Assembly: GCF_905120345.1 (NCBI RefSeq)
Contig: NZ_CAJHOA010000004.1
Location: 360,011 to 424,010, forward strand
DNA from: Denitrificimonas caeni
GTDB taxonomy: Bacteria > Pseudomonadota > Gammaproteobacteria > Pseudomonadales > Pseudomonadaceae
DNA: 64,000 bases
Direction: 5' to 3'
Shown one piece after another: positions 10,458 through 19,392 of this stretch. The position numbers and the translations under genes are program-made. Within the stretch, counting starts at the first letter, position 1. Every line of letters begins with the position of its first letter. The notes under the pieces are model-generated. The model searched no databases. It was not told the origin of the DNA and saw only the letters and a program-made list of their open reading frames with translations.

Positions 10458-10470
10458 GTTATTATATTAC
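10458..10470. promoter_or_regulatory. Zur box between zur and znuA
   Basis: GTTATTATATTAC matches 11 of 13 positions of the gammaproteobacterial Zur core GTTATAATATAAC. It overlaps a minus-strand TATAAT (10466-10461) that would be the -10 of zur-znuCB, and lies 25 bases before the znuA start. Zinc-dependent repression of both transcripts is the expected outcome. Confidence 0.8.
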
Positions 10471-10494
10471 CCTTTACTAATGGAGTGTACTGCA

Positions 10495-11424
10495 GTGTTT
10501 CGTTTCTTGCTGATCGGCTGTTTATCTTTATGGGGCATCAGTGCTCAGGCGCAAGTGCAGATTTTAACCAGTATTAAACCCTTACAGCTGATTGCTGCGG
10601 CCATTCAAGATGGTCAGGGCAAACCGCAAGTACTACTACCGCCTGGCGCCTCACCGCATTATTTTGTGCTGCGCCCTTCCGATGCCAAGCGTTTAGATAA
10701 AGCAGACTTATTTTACTGGATTGGTCCCGATCTTGAGAACTTTTTACCGCGTCTACTCAAGCAACGCAGCCAGTTAAGCGTCGCGGTACAAAGCTTACCA
10801 GAGTTACATCTGCAATATTTCGGCGACGATCACCAGCATGCCGATGCACATGCAGACCCGCATGAACACGACGTTATTGCGCATGATCACGCCCACCAAC
10901 CCGGCACAGTTGACACCCACCTGTGGTTATTGCCACATAATGCAGCGGTGATCGCGCAGCGCATCAGCGCTGATTTAAGCGAACGTGACCCAGCCCATGC
11001 CAAACTATATGCAGCCAATCTACATGCTTTTACTCAGCGTTTAGAGCACCTCGATCAACAGCTAAAAGCTCAGCTAGAGCCTCTGCAGGATAAATCATTC
11101 TTCGTCTTTCATGAGGCATTCAACTACTTTGAGCACGCTTATGGTTTACAGCATGCGGGCGTGTTTGCCTTATCCGGCGAGCTGCAACCTGGGGCAAAGC
11201 ATGTGCATCAAATGCGCACCCGTTTACAGCAAGCAGGCCCCAGCTGTGTGTTTAGCGAACCACCGATCCAGCCTCGTCTTGCCCATACCTTGGCTGATGG
11301 CTTACCGGTGACCTTAGCTGAACTGGATGCCTTAGGTGCAACCGTCGCCGTCTCTTCTAAAGGTTATGAGCAACTACTGGAAAACTTGGCCCTGCAATTT
11401 TCTGCTTGTTTATCAGCCTTATAA
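10495..11424 (+). CDS. znuA: Zinc ABC transporter substrate-binding protein ZnuA
   Basis: ZnuA is the periplasmic zinc-binding protein of ZnuABC (cluster A-1 family). I place the start at a GTG (10495) because GGAG lies 9 bases upstream and translation gives a clean signal peptide (MFRFLLIGCLSLWGISAQA); the ATG at 10480 has no Shine-Dalgarno. The 309-residue protein contains LPPGASPHYFVLRPSD, the His-rich loop HQHADAHADPHEHD between residues of about 110 and 145, VDTHLWLLPHNA and FHEAFNYFEHAYGL. The histidines HY, HLW and HEA are the usual zinc ligands. It is divergent from zur across a Zur box. Confidence 0.95.
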   Translation: MFRFLLIGCLSLWGISAQAQVQILTSIKPLQLIAAAIQDGQGKPQVLLPPGASPHYFVLRPSDAKRLDKADLFYWIGPDLENFLPRLLKQRSQLSVAVQSLPELHLQYFGDDHQHADAHADPHEHDVIAHDHAHQPGTVDTHLWLLPHNAAVIAQRISADLSERDPAHAKLYAANLHAFTQRLEHLDQQLKAQLEPLQDKSFFVFHEAFNYFEHAYGLQHAGVFALSGELQPGAKHVHQMRTRLQQAGPSCVFSEPPIQPRLAHTLADGLPVTLAELDALGATVAVSSKGYEQLLENLALQFSACLSAL

Positions 11425-11731
11425 AAACCGAATAGCCCACCCGCAATAACTTAAAAACTCAGCAGGCATGCCTTAGGGCGCTCACGCCTGCTGAGTTTGC
11501 CAGTCGATAAATCCTCATCGTTGCAGCCTGGGGCCATCACCGGGCAACCGTCCTAAGCTTTATCCGGCAAATTGTGGCAACTGCGCTTTGAATCACGCTA
11601 TGATAATGGCCATTAGCCACAACCGATTAAACATAGCGACTGACAGTCCAACGTGCTTGTCATCCTCAGCGAGGATCAATCTAGCAGCATCTACTGTCAT
11701 ACCTGCCAAGCCATTGCGGTAAAGGAGCACT
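11425..11731. other. Intergenic region between znuA and the GGDEF-EAL gene
   Basis: This 307-base gap holds a 13-bp inverted repeat (11455-11498), a plus-strand TATGATAAT (11599-11607) that could be a -10 with only a weak -35, and a small hairpin ATCCTC/GAGGAT near 11662-11677. The likely untranslated leader of the following gene would be about 120 bases. I see no gene and no riboswitch class I can name. Confidence 0.45.
11455..11498 (+). terminator. Inverted repeat downstream of znuA (probable terminator)
   Basis: AAACTCAGCAGGC and GCCTGCTGAGTTT form a perfect 13-bp stem with an 18-base loop 30 bases after the znuA stop. The T-run is short (TTT), so it may be a weak terminator or an mRNA-stabilising hairpin. 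Confidence 0.55.
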
Positions 11732-13939
11732 ATGCTTTCTAAGGAAAAGATCAACGCGCTGATCGCCAGTATTGATTTGAACCATCAAGCACTGCGCGAA
11801 CGCGAACACCTGCTAGGCTGGCAGGCTGATGACCCGCTGCACTTGAGCGAGGCTGCACACACCATACAGCAAGCACAATCGGACTTTATTCAGCAGTTAG
11901 ATGCCCACTTTGCCTCATTCCCCGAAGCAGTACAGCAGCTCAAAACTGTTGCTAATACTGAGAGTTTGCAACTCAAGCAAGCCTGGGATAATCAGCAATT
12001 ATGGCAAAATATCCATAACGACGACTATATACGCCAACAATTACAAGTCGGACTCGAATATCAGTCAGCTGATTTAACACCGCTCTGGTATCTGAGTACT
12101 CAGCGTCTTTATTTAGATACGATGCTTAAAGCATTGTGTAGCGAACCGCGTCAAATACAGCAATTTTCTAGTCTGATTAAAGCTGTATTTTTGGATATGT
12201 CCTTAGTGCTTGAAGGCTATTGTGCGGCACACAAACAACAACTAAAAGAAAACCAAGCTCGTTTTGAGCGCACGATGTATGGCGCTAACGACGGTTTATG
12301 GGAGTGGGATATTGCGAATGACCAACTGCTCTTATCCAGCCGTTGGCTTGAAATGTTGGAGCTGAGCGCGGAGGAATTCGGTTCGCATAATAGTGGCAAC
12401 TGGTTCGCTCGGATGCATCCCGAAGACCTACCACTCGTACGTAAAGCCTTGGGTAAGCATTTAAGCGGACACAGTAAATTTTTAGATTGTGAGTATCGCA
12501 TCCGTAAAAAGAACGGCGACTATATTTGGGTTTTATTACGTGGTTTTGCTAATAAAACCCAAATGGGCCGACAGCTACTCTCAGGCTCGCAAGCGGATAT
12601 TCATGAGCGCAAAGAACAGCAACAGAATATGACCTATGCGGCCTTTCATGATCCTCTAACAGGCTTAGCCAATCGTCGTCGCTTGGATCAACTGCTGCAA
12701 GACTCCATGCAACGTACTCAGCAAGCAGGGACGCGGGAAACGGCTCTATTATTTATTGATTTAGATAATTTTAAGCAGGTTAATGACAATTACGGTCATA
12801 AGTCCGGCGATTACTTACTGATCGAGATCGCGAATCGCTTACAAAAATGTTTACGCCCGGGTGACCATATCGCTCGTTTTGGTGGTGATGAGTTCGTGGT
12901 GTTATTAGATGATCTAGCCTGTTTAAAGGACGCTGAACATGTCGCACAACGCATGCTCGACAGTTTATCCTCAGCGCTGCGTATTAATGGTTATATTCTC
13001 TCAGTCAGTGCCAGTATAGGTATTACCGTGTTGCCACATGACACGCCCGCCAGCGAGCTATTGCAAGCCGCCGATTTGGCGTTATATCAAGCGAAAATGG
13101 CAGGTAAAGCACAGTTCGCGCACTACACTCAAGACATGCAAGCAGCCGCACAAGCCCTACAAAGCAAACAAGCAGCATTGACACAAGGGCTATCGAATCA
13201 GCAGTTTGAAGTGCTTTATCAACCCATTTACAACCTCTCTCAAGACTCCGAACAGAACTCTAGCAGCATTTATGCCGTTGAGGCGTTATTGCGCTGGCAT
13301 CATGATGGTCACTGTTACAGGCCACAAAACTTTCTTGACCTCCTCGAGCAATCTGATGAAATTCTTGCCGTTGGCGCATGGGTCTTAAAATCAGCCTGCG
13401 CTGCCGTGCGTCAGTGGCAGCAAAGCTTCATGCCGCAATTGCACTGTTCAGTGAACCTTTCCTATAAGCAGTTACGCAGCGCTCACCTCGTTTCTTTAGT
13501 TAAAACCGCACTTGAATCCAGCGGTTTAGCCGCCTCTTATCTGATTATCGAAATCGCTGAAAATCATTTAAAACCTGAATGTTCACAGTCGTTAGCTAAT
13601 TTGCGCGAGCTCAGCATGATGGGGATACAAATTGCTCTGGATAATTTTGGTATGGGCCATGCTCCCCTCGGCTATCTGAAGCGCTTCCCTCTGGACATCA
13701 TTAAAGTGGATAAAAGCTTAATCAGCCACTCTTTAAAAGACAGTTTAAACAAAGATATTGGCCAAGCGATTATCAGCTTAGGACATAGTCTCAATCTAAA
13801 AGTGATTGCTGAAGGTATTGAGTCTCCTTACCAATTATCGTTTGTTAAAGGCCGGCAATGCGAGTTTGCACAAGGCTATTTACTCAGCGATCCATTAAGC
13901 GCAGAGCAGTTTACGACACTAATAAGTAGCCGCTCGTAG
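11732..13939 (+). CDS. Globin-like/PAS/GGDEF/EAL cyclic-di-GMP signalling protein
   Basis: The 735-residue soluble protein has an N-terminal globin-coupled-sensor-like helical domain (about 1-165), a PAS/PAC domain (about 175-295, MYGANDGLWEWD), GGDEF (about 300-465) and EAL (about 475-730). GGDEF at 384-388 is intact and the inhibitory RxxD (Arg375-Asp378) lies five residues before it, so diguanylate cyclase activity with product inhibition is likely. The EAL domain keeps Glu517, Asn575, Glu607, Asp637, Lys658 and Glu694, but DDFG has become DNFG (Asn638) and the next loop is GMGHAPL. In the globin part the place of the proximal histidine is Tyr110 (GLEYQSADL). AAAGGAG precedes the ATG. Not part of an obvious operon. 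Confidence 0.85.
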   Translation: MLSKEKINALIASIDLNHQALREREHLLGWQADDPLHLSEAAHTIQQAQSDFIQQLDAHFASFPEAVQQLKTVANTESLQLKQAWDNQQLWQNIHNDDYIRQQLQVGLEYQSADLTPLWYLSTQRLYLDTMLKALCSEPRQIQQFSSLIKAVFLDMSLVLEGYCAAHKQQLKENQARFERTMYGANDGLWEWDIANDQLLLSSRWLEMLELSAEEFGSHNSGNWFARMHPEDLPLVRKALGKHLSGHSKFLDCEYRIRKKNGDYIWVLLRGFANKTQMGRQLLSGSQADIHERKEQQQNMTYAAFHDPLTGLANRRRLDQLLQDSMQRTQQAGTRETALLFIDLDNFKQVNDNYGHKSGDYLLIEIANRLQKCLRPGDHIARFGGDEFVVLLDDLACLKDAEHVAQRMLDSLSSALRINGYILSVSASIGITVLPHDTPASELLQAADLALYQAKMAGKAQFAHYTQDMQAAAQALQSKQAALTQGLSNQQFEVLYQPIYNLSQDSEQNSSSIYAVEALLRWHHDGHCYRPQNFLDLLEQSDEILAVGAWVLKSACAAVRQWQQSFMPQLHCSVNLSYKQLRSAHLVSLVKTALESSGLAASYLIIEIAENHLKPECSQSLANLRELSMMGIQIALDNFGMGHAPLGYLKRFPLDIIKVDKSLISHSLKDSLNKDIGQAIISLGHSLNLKVIAEGIESPYQLSFVKGRQCEFAQGYLLSDPLSAEQFTTLISSRS

Positions 13940-14020
13940 AAAGTATAAAGCAGCAAAATTAAATCAGGCGGTTATACTGCGCAGTGTTGTTAAAACGTTA
14001 CTGATGAACGAGGTTTTCTT

Positions 14021-15640
14021 TTGGCCCTCCCTGCCCAACGTCGCTGGTATCCCATTGCCTTATTTTTTGCCGCGCTAGTCTGTTTACCGATCAGCGTTTT
14101 ATTATTGAGTTGGCACTCTGTCGATACGCAGATCTGGAGTCATTTGTGGGAAACACAAATGGTACGCCTGATCTCTAATACAGCGATACTGATCGGTGGT
14201 GTTGGCGTAGGTGTCATCCTCTTAGGTGTCAGTTTAGCGTGGTTAACCAGTCTCTGTGAGTTTCCCGGGCGGCGCTGGCTAGACTGGGCTTTAATGCTAC
14301 CTTTCGCGATTCCTGCTTATGTGCTGGCTTTTGTTTTTGTCGGCTTATTGGATTTTTCTGGCCCGGTGCAAACCTTACTCCGAGAGTGGCTGGGCAGTGG
14401 AATACAGTTCCCTAGGGTGCGCTCCACTGGCGGTGTAATTATTGTTTTCACTTTAGTCTTTTACCCATACGTCTATCTGCTGGCTCGCACGGCATTTTTA
14501 GCACAAGGCAAAGGTTTTATGGAAGCAGCGCGGGTCTTGGGTTTAACCCCTTGGCAAGCTTTTTGGCGAGTGGCGTTACCCGTTGCACGGCCTGCTATTG
14601 GTGCCGGTGTCGCCCTGGCATTGATGGAGTCTTTGGCAGATTTCGGTGCCGTATCGGTATTTAACTTCGATACCTTTACCACTGCCATTTATAAAACTTG
14701 GTACGGTTTTTTTAGTTTATCCAGTGCCACACAGTTGGCCAGCTTGCTGTTGTTGTTTGTTGCTGTCTTACTGTTTGCTGAGCAACGCGCACGCGGTGCG
14801 ATACGTCCCAGCAATGAGCGCCCACGCGGTAAAGCCTTGTATACATTGAAGGGCTGGAAAGCGGTGTTGGCATCAAGTTGGTGCGGTTTAGTCTTTCTCT
14901 GCGCTTTCGTCATCCCAGTTTTACAATTACTGGCATGGTTTTGGCAACGTGGCCGTTTTGATTTAGATGAGCGCTATACCGCGTTGATTACTCACACTCT
15001 CTATTTAGGTTTAATGGCCGCAGCATTGACCGTTTCAGCCGCTTTATTACTGGCATTTGCTAAACGTATGACGGCAACACGCCGTATGCACGCACTGGTT
15101 GGTTTTGCTAATTTAGGCTATGCCCTACCCGGCTCGGTGTTGGCCGTTGCGCTGATGCTCGCCTTCAGTTATTTAGATGAGCACGCGATCATTCCTTTAT
15201 CCACATGGCTCGGTGGCGCAGGACGGCCGATTTTGTTGGGCAGTTTAAGTGCATTGTTACTCACTTATGTTATTCGCTTTATGGCGGTGGCTCACGGCCC
15301 ACTCGAAGGAGCCTTAGCTCGAATTAAACCGTCCTTACCAGAAGCCTCACGCAGTTTAGGTGTCAGTGGCGTGCCTCTCTTTCGCCGCGTATATTTACCT
15401 TTATTGTTACCCGGCAGTTTATCGGCGGCCTTATTAGTATTTGTCGATGTACTTAAGGAAATGCCCGCCACTTTGCTGATGCGCCCTTTTGGCTGGGATA
15501 CCTTATCCGTACGTATTTTTGAAATGACCAGCGAAGGTGAATGGGCACGAGCGTCCTTACCTGCGCTCACTTTAGTGCTAGTAGGTCTGTTACCAGTGAT
15601 TCTGTTGATTCGTCGCTCAGCGTATCGTCCAGGGCACTAA
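14021..15640 (+). CDS. Iron(III)-type ABC transporter permease (FbpB/HitB-like)
   Basis: This 539-residue inner-membrane protein has about twelve hydrophobic segments in two homologous halves, each with an EAA loop ([16 protein letters not shown] and [16 protein letters not shown]), as in fused iron/thiamine-type permeases. The start is a TTG preceded by GAGG 7 bases upstream; an ATG at 14004 is out of frame. In P. aeruginosa a similar permease (PA5216) sits just before gcvT, as here, and its binding protein lies next to it. No binding protein or ATPase gene is next to it in this window, so partners must be elsewhere. Ferric iron is the likely substrate, by family. Confidence 0.85.
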   Translation: MALPAQRRWYPIALFFAALVCLPISVLLLSWHSVDTQIWSHLWETQMVRLISNTAILIGGVGVGVILLGVSLAWLTSLCEFPGRRWLDWALMLPFAIPAYVLAFVFVGLLDFSGPVQTLLREWLGSGIQFPRVRSTGGVIIVFTLVFYPYVYLLARTAFLAQGKGFMEAARVLGLTPWQAFWRVALPVARPAIGAGVALALMESLADFGAVSVFNFDTFTTAIYKTWYGFFSLSSATQLASLLLLFVAVLLFAEQRARGAIRPSNERPRGKALYTLKGWKAVLASSWCGLVFLCAFVIPVLQLLAWFWQRGRFDLDERYTALITHTLYLGLMAAALTVSAALLLAFAKRMTATRRMHALVGFANLGYALPGSVLAVALMLAFSYLDEHAIIPLSTWLGGAGRPILLGSLSALLLTYVIRFMAVAHGPLEGALARIKPSLPEASRSLGVSGVPLFRRVYLPLLLPGSLSAALLVFVDVLKEMPATLLMRPFGWDTLSVRIFEMTSEGEWARASLPALTLVLVGLLPVILLIRRSAYRPGH

Positions 15641-15767
15641 TACAGTAACTGGCAATACGGTCTATACTTACAATCATCGGTGCAGCGCGTCTCTAAGCTC
15701 GCTACACTATGTACCGATTGAATTACCCACAGGTACAAACACTGCGTTTGGCCGGTTAGGAGATCCC

Positions 15768-16850
15768 ATGGGATTGCGTACCCCTCTGTATGATATGCAC
15801 CTGGCCCTCGGTGCAAAAATGGTTGATTTTAATGGCTGGGATATGCCGTTACATTACGGCTCGCAAGTGGAAGAACATCACCACGTACGCAAAGAATGCG
15901 GCGTGTTTGATATTTCCCATATGAGTATTTTTGATATTCAAGGCACACAAACCCAAGCATTTTTGCAGCATCTACTCAGTAATGATGTGGCTCTTTTAGA
16001 CGCTATCGGTCGCGCACAGCATAGCCTTCTGCTTAATGAGCAAGGTGGTATTATTGATGATGCAATGGTGTTTCGTACTGACAGCGGTTATCGCCTCGTC
16101 AGCAATGCGCTAACCCGTGAGCGGGTGCAATTGTGGCTCGAGCAGCATGCAAAAAACTTTGCTTGCTCTGTACGGTGGCGTAACGATTTATGCCTATTTT
16201 CCATTCAAGGCCCGCTCGCACGTCAACGCCTTGCCAGTATTTTAAGCTCATCACGCGCCAACCTGATTCAAACCTTAGAGCATCATGATGCAGTAATAGA
16301 CGGTGACTGGCTGATTTCCTGCACCGGCTATACCGGTGAGGATGGCATCGAAATTATGCTACCCGCCAAGCAAGCGATCGACTTTATCAATGAATTAGTC
16401 GGCGCAGGTATTGCACCGATTGGTATCGGTGCCCGTGACACCTTGCGTTTAGAGGCGGGTTTTAACTTATATGGCTTTGACACCAATGAACAGGTCTCTC
16501 CGCTGACTGCCAATATGGGCGAGCTGATTTGCTGGCACCCTGAATCCCGTGATTTTATTGGTCGTAATGCTTTACAGGTACAGCGTGATAACGGTATCAC
16601 TGAAAAACTAGTCGGTTTAGTTCTTGAGGAGCGCGGGGTATTACGTGCGGGTCAGCCAGTACGTATTAATGACCAAATTACCGGTGTGATTACCAGCGGC
16701 AGTTTTTCACCAACCCTAGGTAAAGCTATCGCTTTGGCGCGAGTACCGATGGACACTGGTGATCGTGGCGAAGTAGAAATTCGCCACAAATGGTTCCCGG
16801 TGCGGATTGTTAAGCCGCGCTTTGTTCGTGATGGAAAGATTCTTATTTGA
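15768..16850 (+). CDS. gcvT: Glycine cleavage system aminomethyltransferase (T protein)
   Basis: GcvT transfers the methylene group from aminomethyl-lipoyl GcvH to tetrahydrofolate and releases ammonia. The 360-residue length is typical. Seen motifs: [20 protein letters not shown], the conserved [15 protein letters not shown] and the C-terminal barrel ([14 protein letters not shown]). AGGAG lies about 7 bases before the ATG. It is followed 150 bases later by gcvH. The 127-base upstream gap shows no glycine riboswitch that I can recognise. Confidence 0.95.
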   Translation: MGLRTPLYDMHLALGAKMVDFNGWDMPLHYGSQVEEHHHVRKECGVFDISHMSIFDIQGTQTQAFLQHLLSNDVALLDAIGRAQHSLLLNEQGGIIDDAMVFRTDSGYRLVSNALTRERVQLWLEQHAKNFACSVRWRNDLCLFSIQGPLARQRLASILSSSRANLIQTLEHHDAVIDGDWLISCTGYTGEDGIEIMLPAKQAIDFINELVGAGIAPIGIGARDTLRLEAGFNLYGFDTNEQVSPLTANMGELICWHPESRDFIGRNALQVQRDNGITEKLVGLVLEERGVLRAGQPVRINDQITGVITSGSFSPTLGKAIALARVPMDTGDRGEVEIRHKWFPVRIVKPRFVRDGKILI

Positions 16851-17000
16851 TCTTGTGCGCAGAGCGCCAATAGCCTATAAATCACTGTATCAAGCGCTGT
16901 TTTAAGCTCAACTATGCTTAAGCTTATGCTGACAAGCTAACTGTCCAACAGCGCATAGACTTATAAAAACCGCATTGCACCTGTTAAGGAAATAAAAACT

Positions 17001-17378
17001 ATGAGCACAATCCCTGCAGACTTACGTTATGCCAGTACTCACGAATGGGCACGTCTAGAGACGGATGGCACAGTTACCGTCGGTATTACCGATCACGCCC
17101 AAGAAGCGCTCGGTGACATCGTATTTCTAGAGTTGCCCGCACTGGATAGCAACCTGAGCGCAGGCCAGCCTATTGGTGTGGTCGAATCCGTTAAGGCTGC
17201 GTCAGATATTCATGCGCCAATCAGCGGCACCGTGATTGCTGTCAATGACGGCTTAACTGAAGTACCAGAAGGCGTTAATACGCATCCGTACCAAAGCTGG
17301 TTTTACCGTTTACAACCGAGCAACCCTAGCGAGTTGCAACAGTTGTTAGATGCTGACGGCTATCAGGCCATTTGCTAA
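17001..17378 (+). CDS. gcvH: Glycine cleavage system lipoyl carrier (H protein)
   Basis: GcvH is the 125-residue lipoylated shuttle protein of the glycine cleavage system. The lipoyl lysine is Lys65 in [11 protein letters not shown], and [10 protein letters not shown] and YQSWFYRL are family landmarks. AAGGA precedes the ATG. It follows gcvT on the same strand. The gene normally next in line in P. aeruginosa, gcvP (glycine decarboxylase), is absent: gcvH is followed after 8 bases by folA on the opposite strand. P and L proteins must be encoded elsewhere. Confidence 0.96.
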   Translation: MSTIPADLRYASTHEWARLETDGTVTVGITDHAQEALGDIVFLELPALDSNLSAGQPIGVVESVKAASDIHAPISGTVIAVNDGLTEVPEGVNTHPYQSWFYRLQPSNPSELQQLLDADGYQAIC

Positions 17379-17386
17379 GCATTGCT

Positions 17387-17899
17387 CTACGTGCGCTGCC
17401 ACACCTCAAAAGTATAACCCGGCTGTTGATCTTGAGCTGGATGCGCTTGTGCATCTGTCTGGCGCCATTGCTGTGCATCCAGCACGGGGAAAAACGTATC
17501 CCCTTCGAGTTCAAGGTCAATACGGGTTAAATAGACCCGTTGCGCCAATTTTAGCGCTTGCTGGTAAAGCTGTCCGCCGCCAATCACCATCACTTCGTCA
17601 ACACCCTGCTCGGCGGCCCACTCTTGACCACGCTGGATAGCGGCCTCAAGGTCGGCAAAGACGTCTGCCCCCGTCAGCTCAACATCGGCCTGGCGACTGA
17701 TCACTATATTTAAACGTCCTGGCAGCGGCCGGCCCAGTGACTCCCAGGTTTTGCGCCCCATAATAATGGGCTTACCTAGGGTCTGTTGTTTGAAATAGCG
17801 TAAATCAGCAGGTAAATGCCATGGCATTTGATTGTCGCGACCAATCACTTGATTGCGCGTTGCCGCGACAATCAAACTTACTGGCAATGAATCTTGCAT
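17387..17899 (-). CDS. folA: Dihydrofolate reductase FolA
   Basis: FolA reduces dihydrofolate to tetrahydrofolate with NADPH. The 170-residue length is normal. The Met20-loop region NQMPWHLPADLRYFK includes the catalytic Asp, and PIIMGRKTWESLGRPLPGR is the NADPH-binding segment. Convergent with gcvH (8 bases between stops) and divergent from the DUF2868 gene; the folA-DUF2868-DUF3482 arrangement is also found in P. aeruginosa. Functional pairing with the tetrahydrofolate-using GcvT may be coincidence. Confidence 0.96.
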   Translation of the reverse strand: MQDSLPVSLIVAATRNQVIGRDNQMPWHLPADLRYFKQQTLGKPIIMGRKTWESLGRPLPGRLNIVISRQADVELTGADVFADLEAAIQRGQEWAAEQGVDEVMVIGGGQLYQQALKLAQRVYLTRIDLELEGDTFFPVLDAQQWRQTDAQAHPAQDQQPGYTFEVWQRT

Positions 17900-18024
17900 A
17901 CAGATGGTTCCTCAAGAATGTCTAAGCCTATTGTTGTATCTTAAAGGATTTACTCTGCATTAGCGTTATTAAGAGCGCATTATCAGGCACAATAGTGACA
18001 TTACCGTGACTCAATGGAAGGCTT

Positions 18025-19392
18025 GTGACTGACTCACTCTCACCCTTACAAACACTCTGGCTGTGCGAAACTGTACGTTTACGCGAGGAGCAAACCGGTC
18101 TGCTCGAAGACAGCGAGGCCTGTCGCACAGCGCGCGCGACGCCAGGTTCACTGGCTCAACGTCTACAGGTGCGCGGTTTGTTTCTAGCGCAGCGCGATGG
18201 CCTTGTTAGCGCGATGCAGCATTGGTTACAAGGTGCTAGGCTCGCAGTATGGTTATTAATCATCAGCGCAATAGTATCCGGTATTATTCTGGCCAAAACA
18301 GCACTCAGTGGTGCACCACAAACAATTAATATTTTCTGGGCGCTGGCCGGTCTGATCGGCTTAAATCTACTGAGTTTATTGCTGTGGTGTTTCAGCATGG
18401 TATTTTCCCGGCAAGCCAACTCGCCACTCAGTCAAGTCTGGCTATGGCTAAGTAATAAGCTCGCTCGCGATGCGAAGGCGGCACAACTGGCGCCGGCCTT
18501 ATTGGTGTTACTGCAACGTCATCATCTGCTGCGCTGGGGTTTAGGACGTCTATTACACGGCTGGTGGCTGTTGACCTTATCCAGCGCTTTACTCAGTTTA
18601 GTGGCACTGCTAGCGACACGCCGCTATGGCTTTGTTTGGGAGTCGACTATTGTCGCCAGTGATTCTTTTGTACTGCTGGTCAACAGCCTTGGCCGTCCAG
18701 CAGCATGGCTCGGCTTTGCCGTGCCAGACAGCGACCTGATCCGCAGCAGTGGTATGAGCGCATTGGCCACGGAACAGGCTCGACATATTTGGGCCAGCTG
18801 GTTGCTGGGTACGCTGTTAATCTACGGCATTCTCCCGCGCCTGCTGTGCAGTATGCTCTGCGAATGGCGTTGGCGGCGTGGCATCAAGCGCTTAGAGCTT
18901 GATCCTAGCGATCCACTCTGGCAAGTTTTCCAGCAACGCGTGCAACCCAGTAGCGAACGCTTAGGCATTATCGATGCGGCACCGGACAAGCTGCCCAGCA
19001 GCGCGATAGGCTCACAATTAAGCGGGCAAGCAGCGCTGCTCCTCGCGATTGAATTGGATGACAGTATCAGCTGGCCGCCAGAGCATCCAGCCACGGTGCT
19101 GGACGCAGGGATTATCGACAGCCGTGAGCAACGCCAGCAAATCCTTGAGCAGCTGACGGCCAATCCGCCGGCGCGCCTGTTAATTGCCTGCAATCCGCAA
19201 CGCTCAGCTGACCGCGGCACCCTGCATTTAATCGCGGAGTTATCGCGCACAGCAGCACAAACGCGAATGTGGCTACTGCCAACTGAGGTGACTGTTGAAC
19301 GTTTAAACGACTGGCAAGAACAACTGGATAAATTAAAATTGACGCACAGTCGTTCCGCCCCCTGGGCGTGGTTGGAGCATGGCGATGAGTGA
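18025..19392 (+). CDS. DUF2868 membrane protein
   Basis: The 455-residue protein starts with GTG behind GGAAGG and has a soluble N-terminus, then four or so hydrophobic segments (two near residues 72-130, further ones near 175-200 and 255-275). A C-terminal cytoplasmic part follows (about 290-455) with ATVLDAGIIDSREQRQQIL. This matches DUF2868, a family with no established function that is encoded just before a DUF3482 GTPase-like protein. The downstream gene overlaps its end by 8 bases, so the two products are probably made together and may form a complex at the inner membrane. No catalytic motif is obvious. Confidence 0.8.
   Translation: MTDSLSPLQTLWLCETVRLREEQTGLLEDSEACRTARATPGSLAQRLQVRGLFLAQRDGLVSAMQHWLQGARLAVWLLIISAIVSGIILAKTALSGAPQTINIFWALAGLIGLNLLSLLLWCFSMVFSRQANSPLSQVWLWLSNKLARDAKAAQLAPALLVLLQRHHLLRWGLGRLLHGWWLLTLSSALLSLVALLATRRYGFVWESTIVASDSFVLLVNSLGRPAAWLGFAVPDSDLIRSSGMSALATEQARHIWASWLLGTLLIYGILPRLLCSMLCEWRWRRGIKRLELDPSDPLWQVFQQRVQPSSERLGIIDAAPDKLPSSAIGSQLSGQAALLLAIELDDSISWPPEHPATVLDAGIIDSREQRQQILEQLTANPPARLLIACNPQRSADRGTLHLIAELSRTAAQTRMWLLPTEVTVERLNDWQEQLDKLKLTHSRSAPWAWLEHGDE

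Noticed and set aside
11500..11720. Possible cyclic-di-GMP riboswitch before the GGDEF-EAL gene
   Set aside because: I could not find the conserved core or tetraloop-receptor of GEMM riboswitches; only a generic leader is reported.
15641..15767. Glycine riboswitch before gcvT
   Set aside because: The gap is short and I recognise neither of the tandem aptamer cores.
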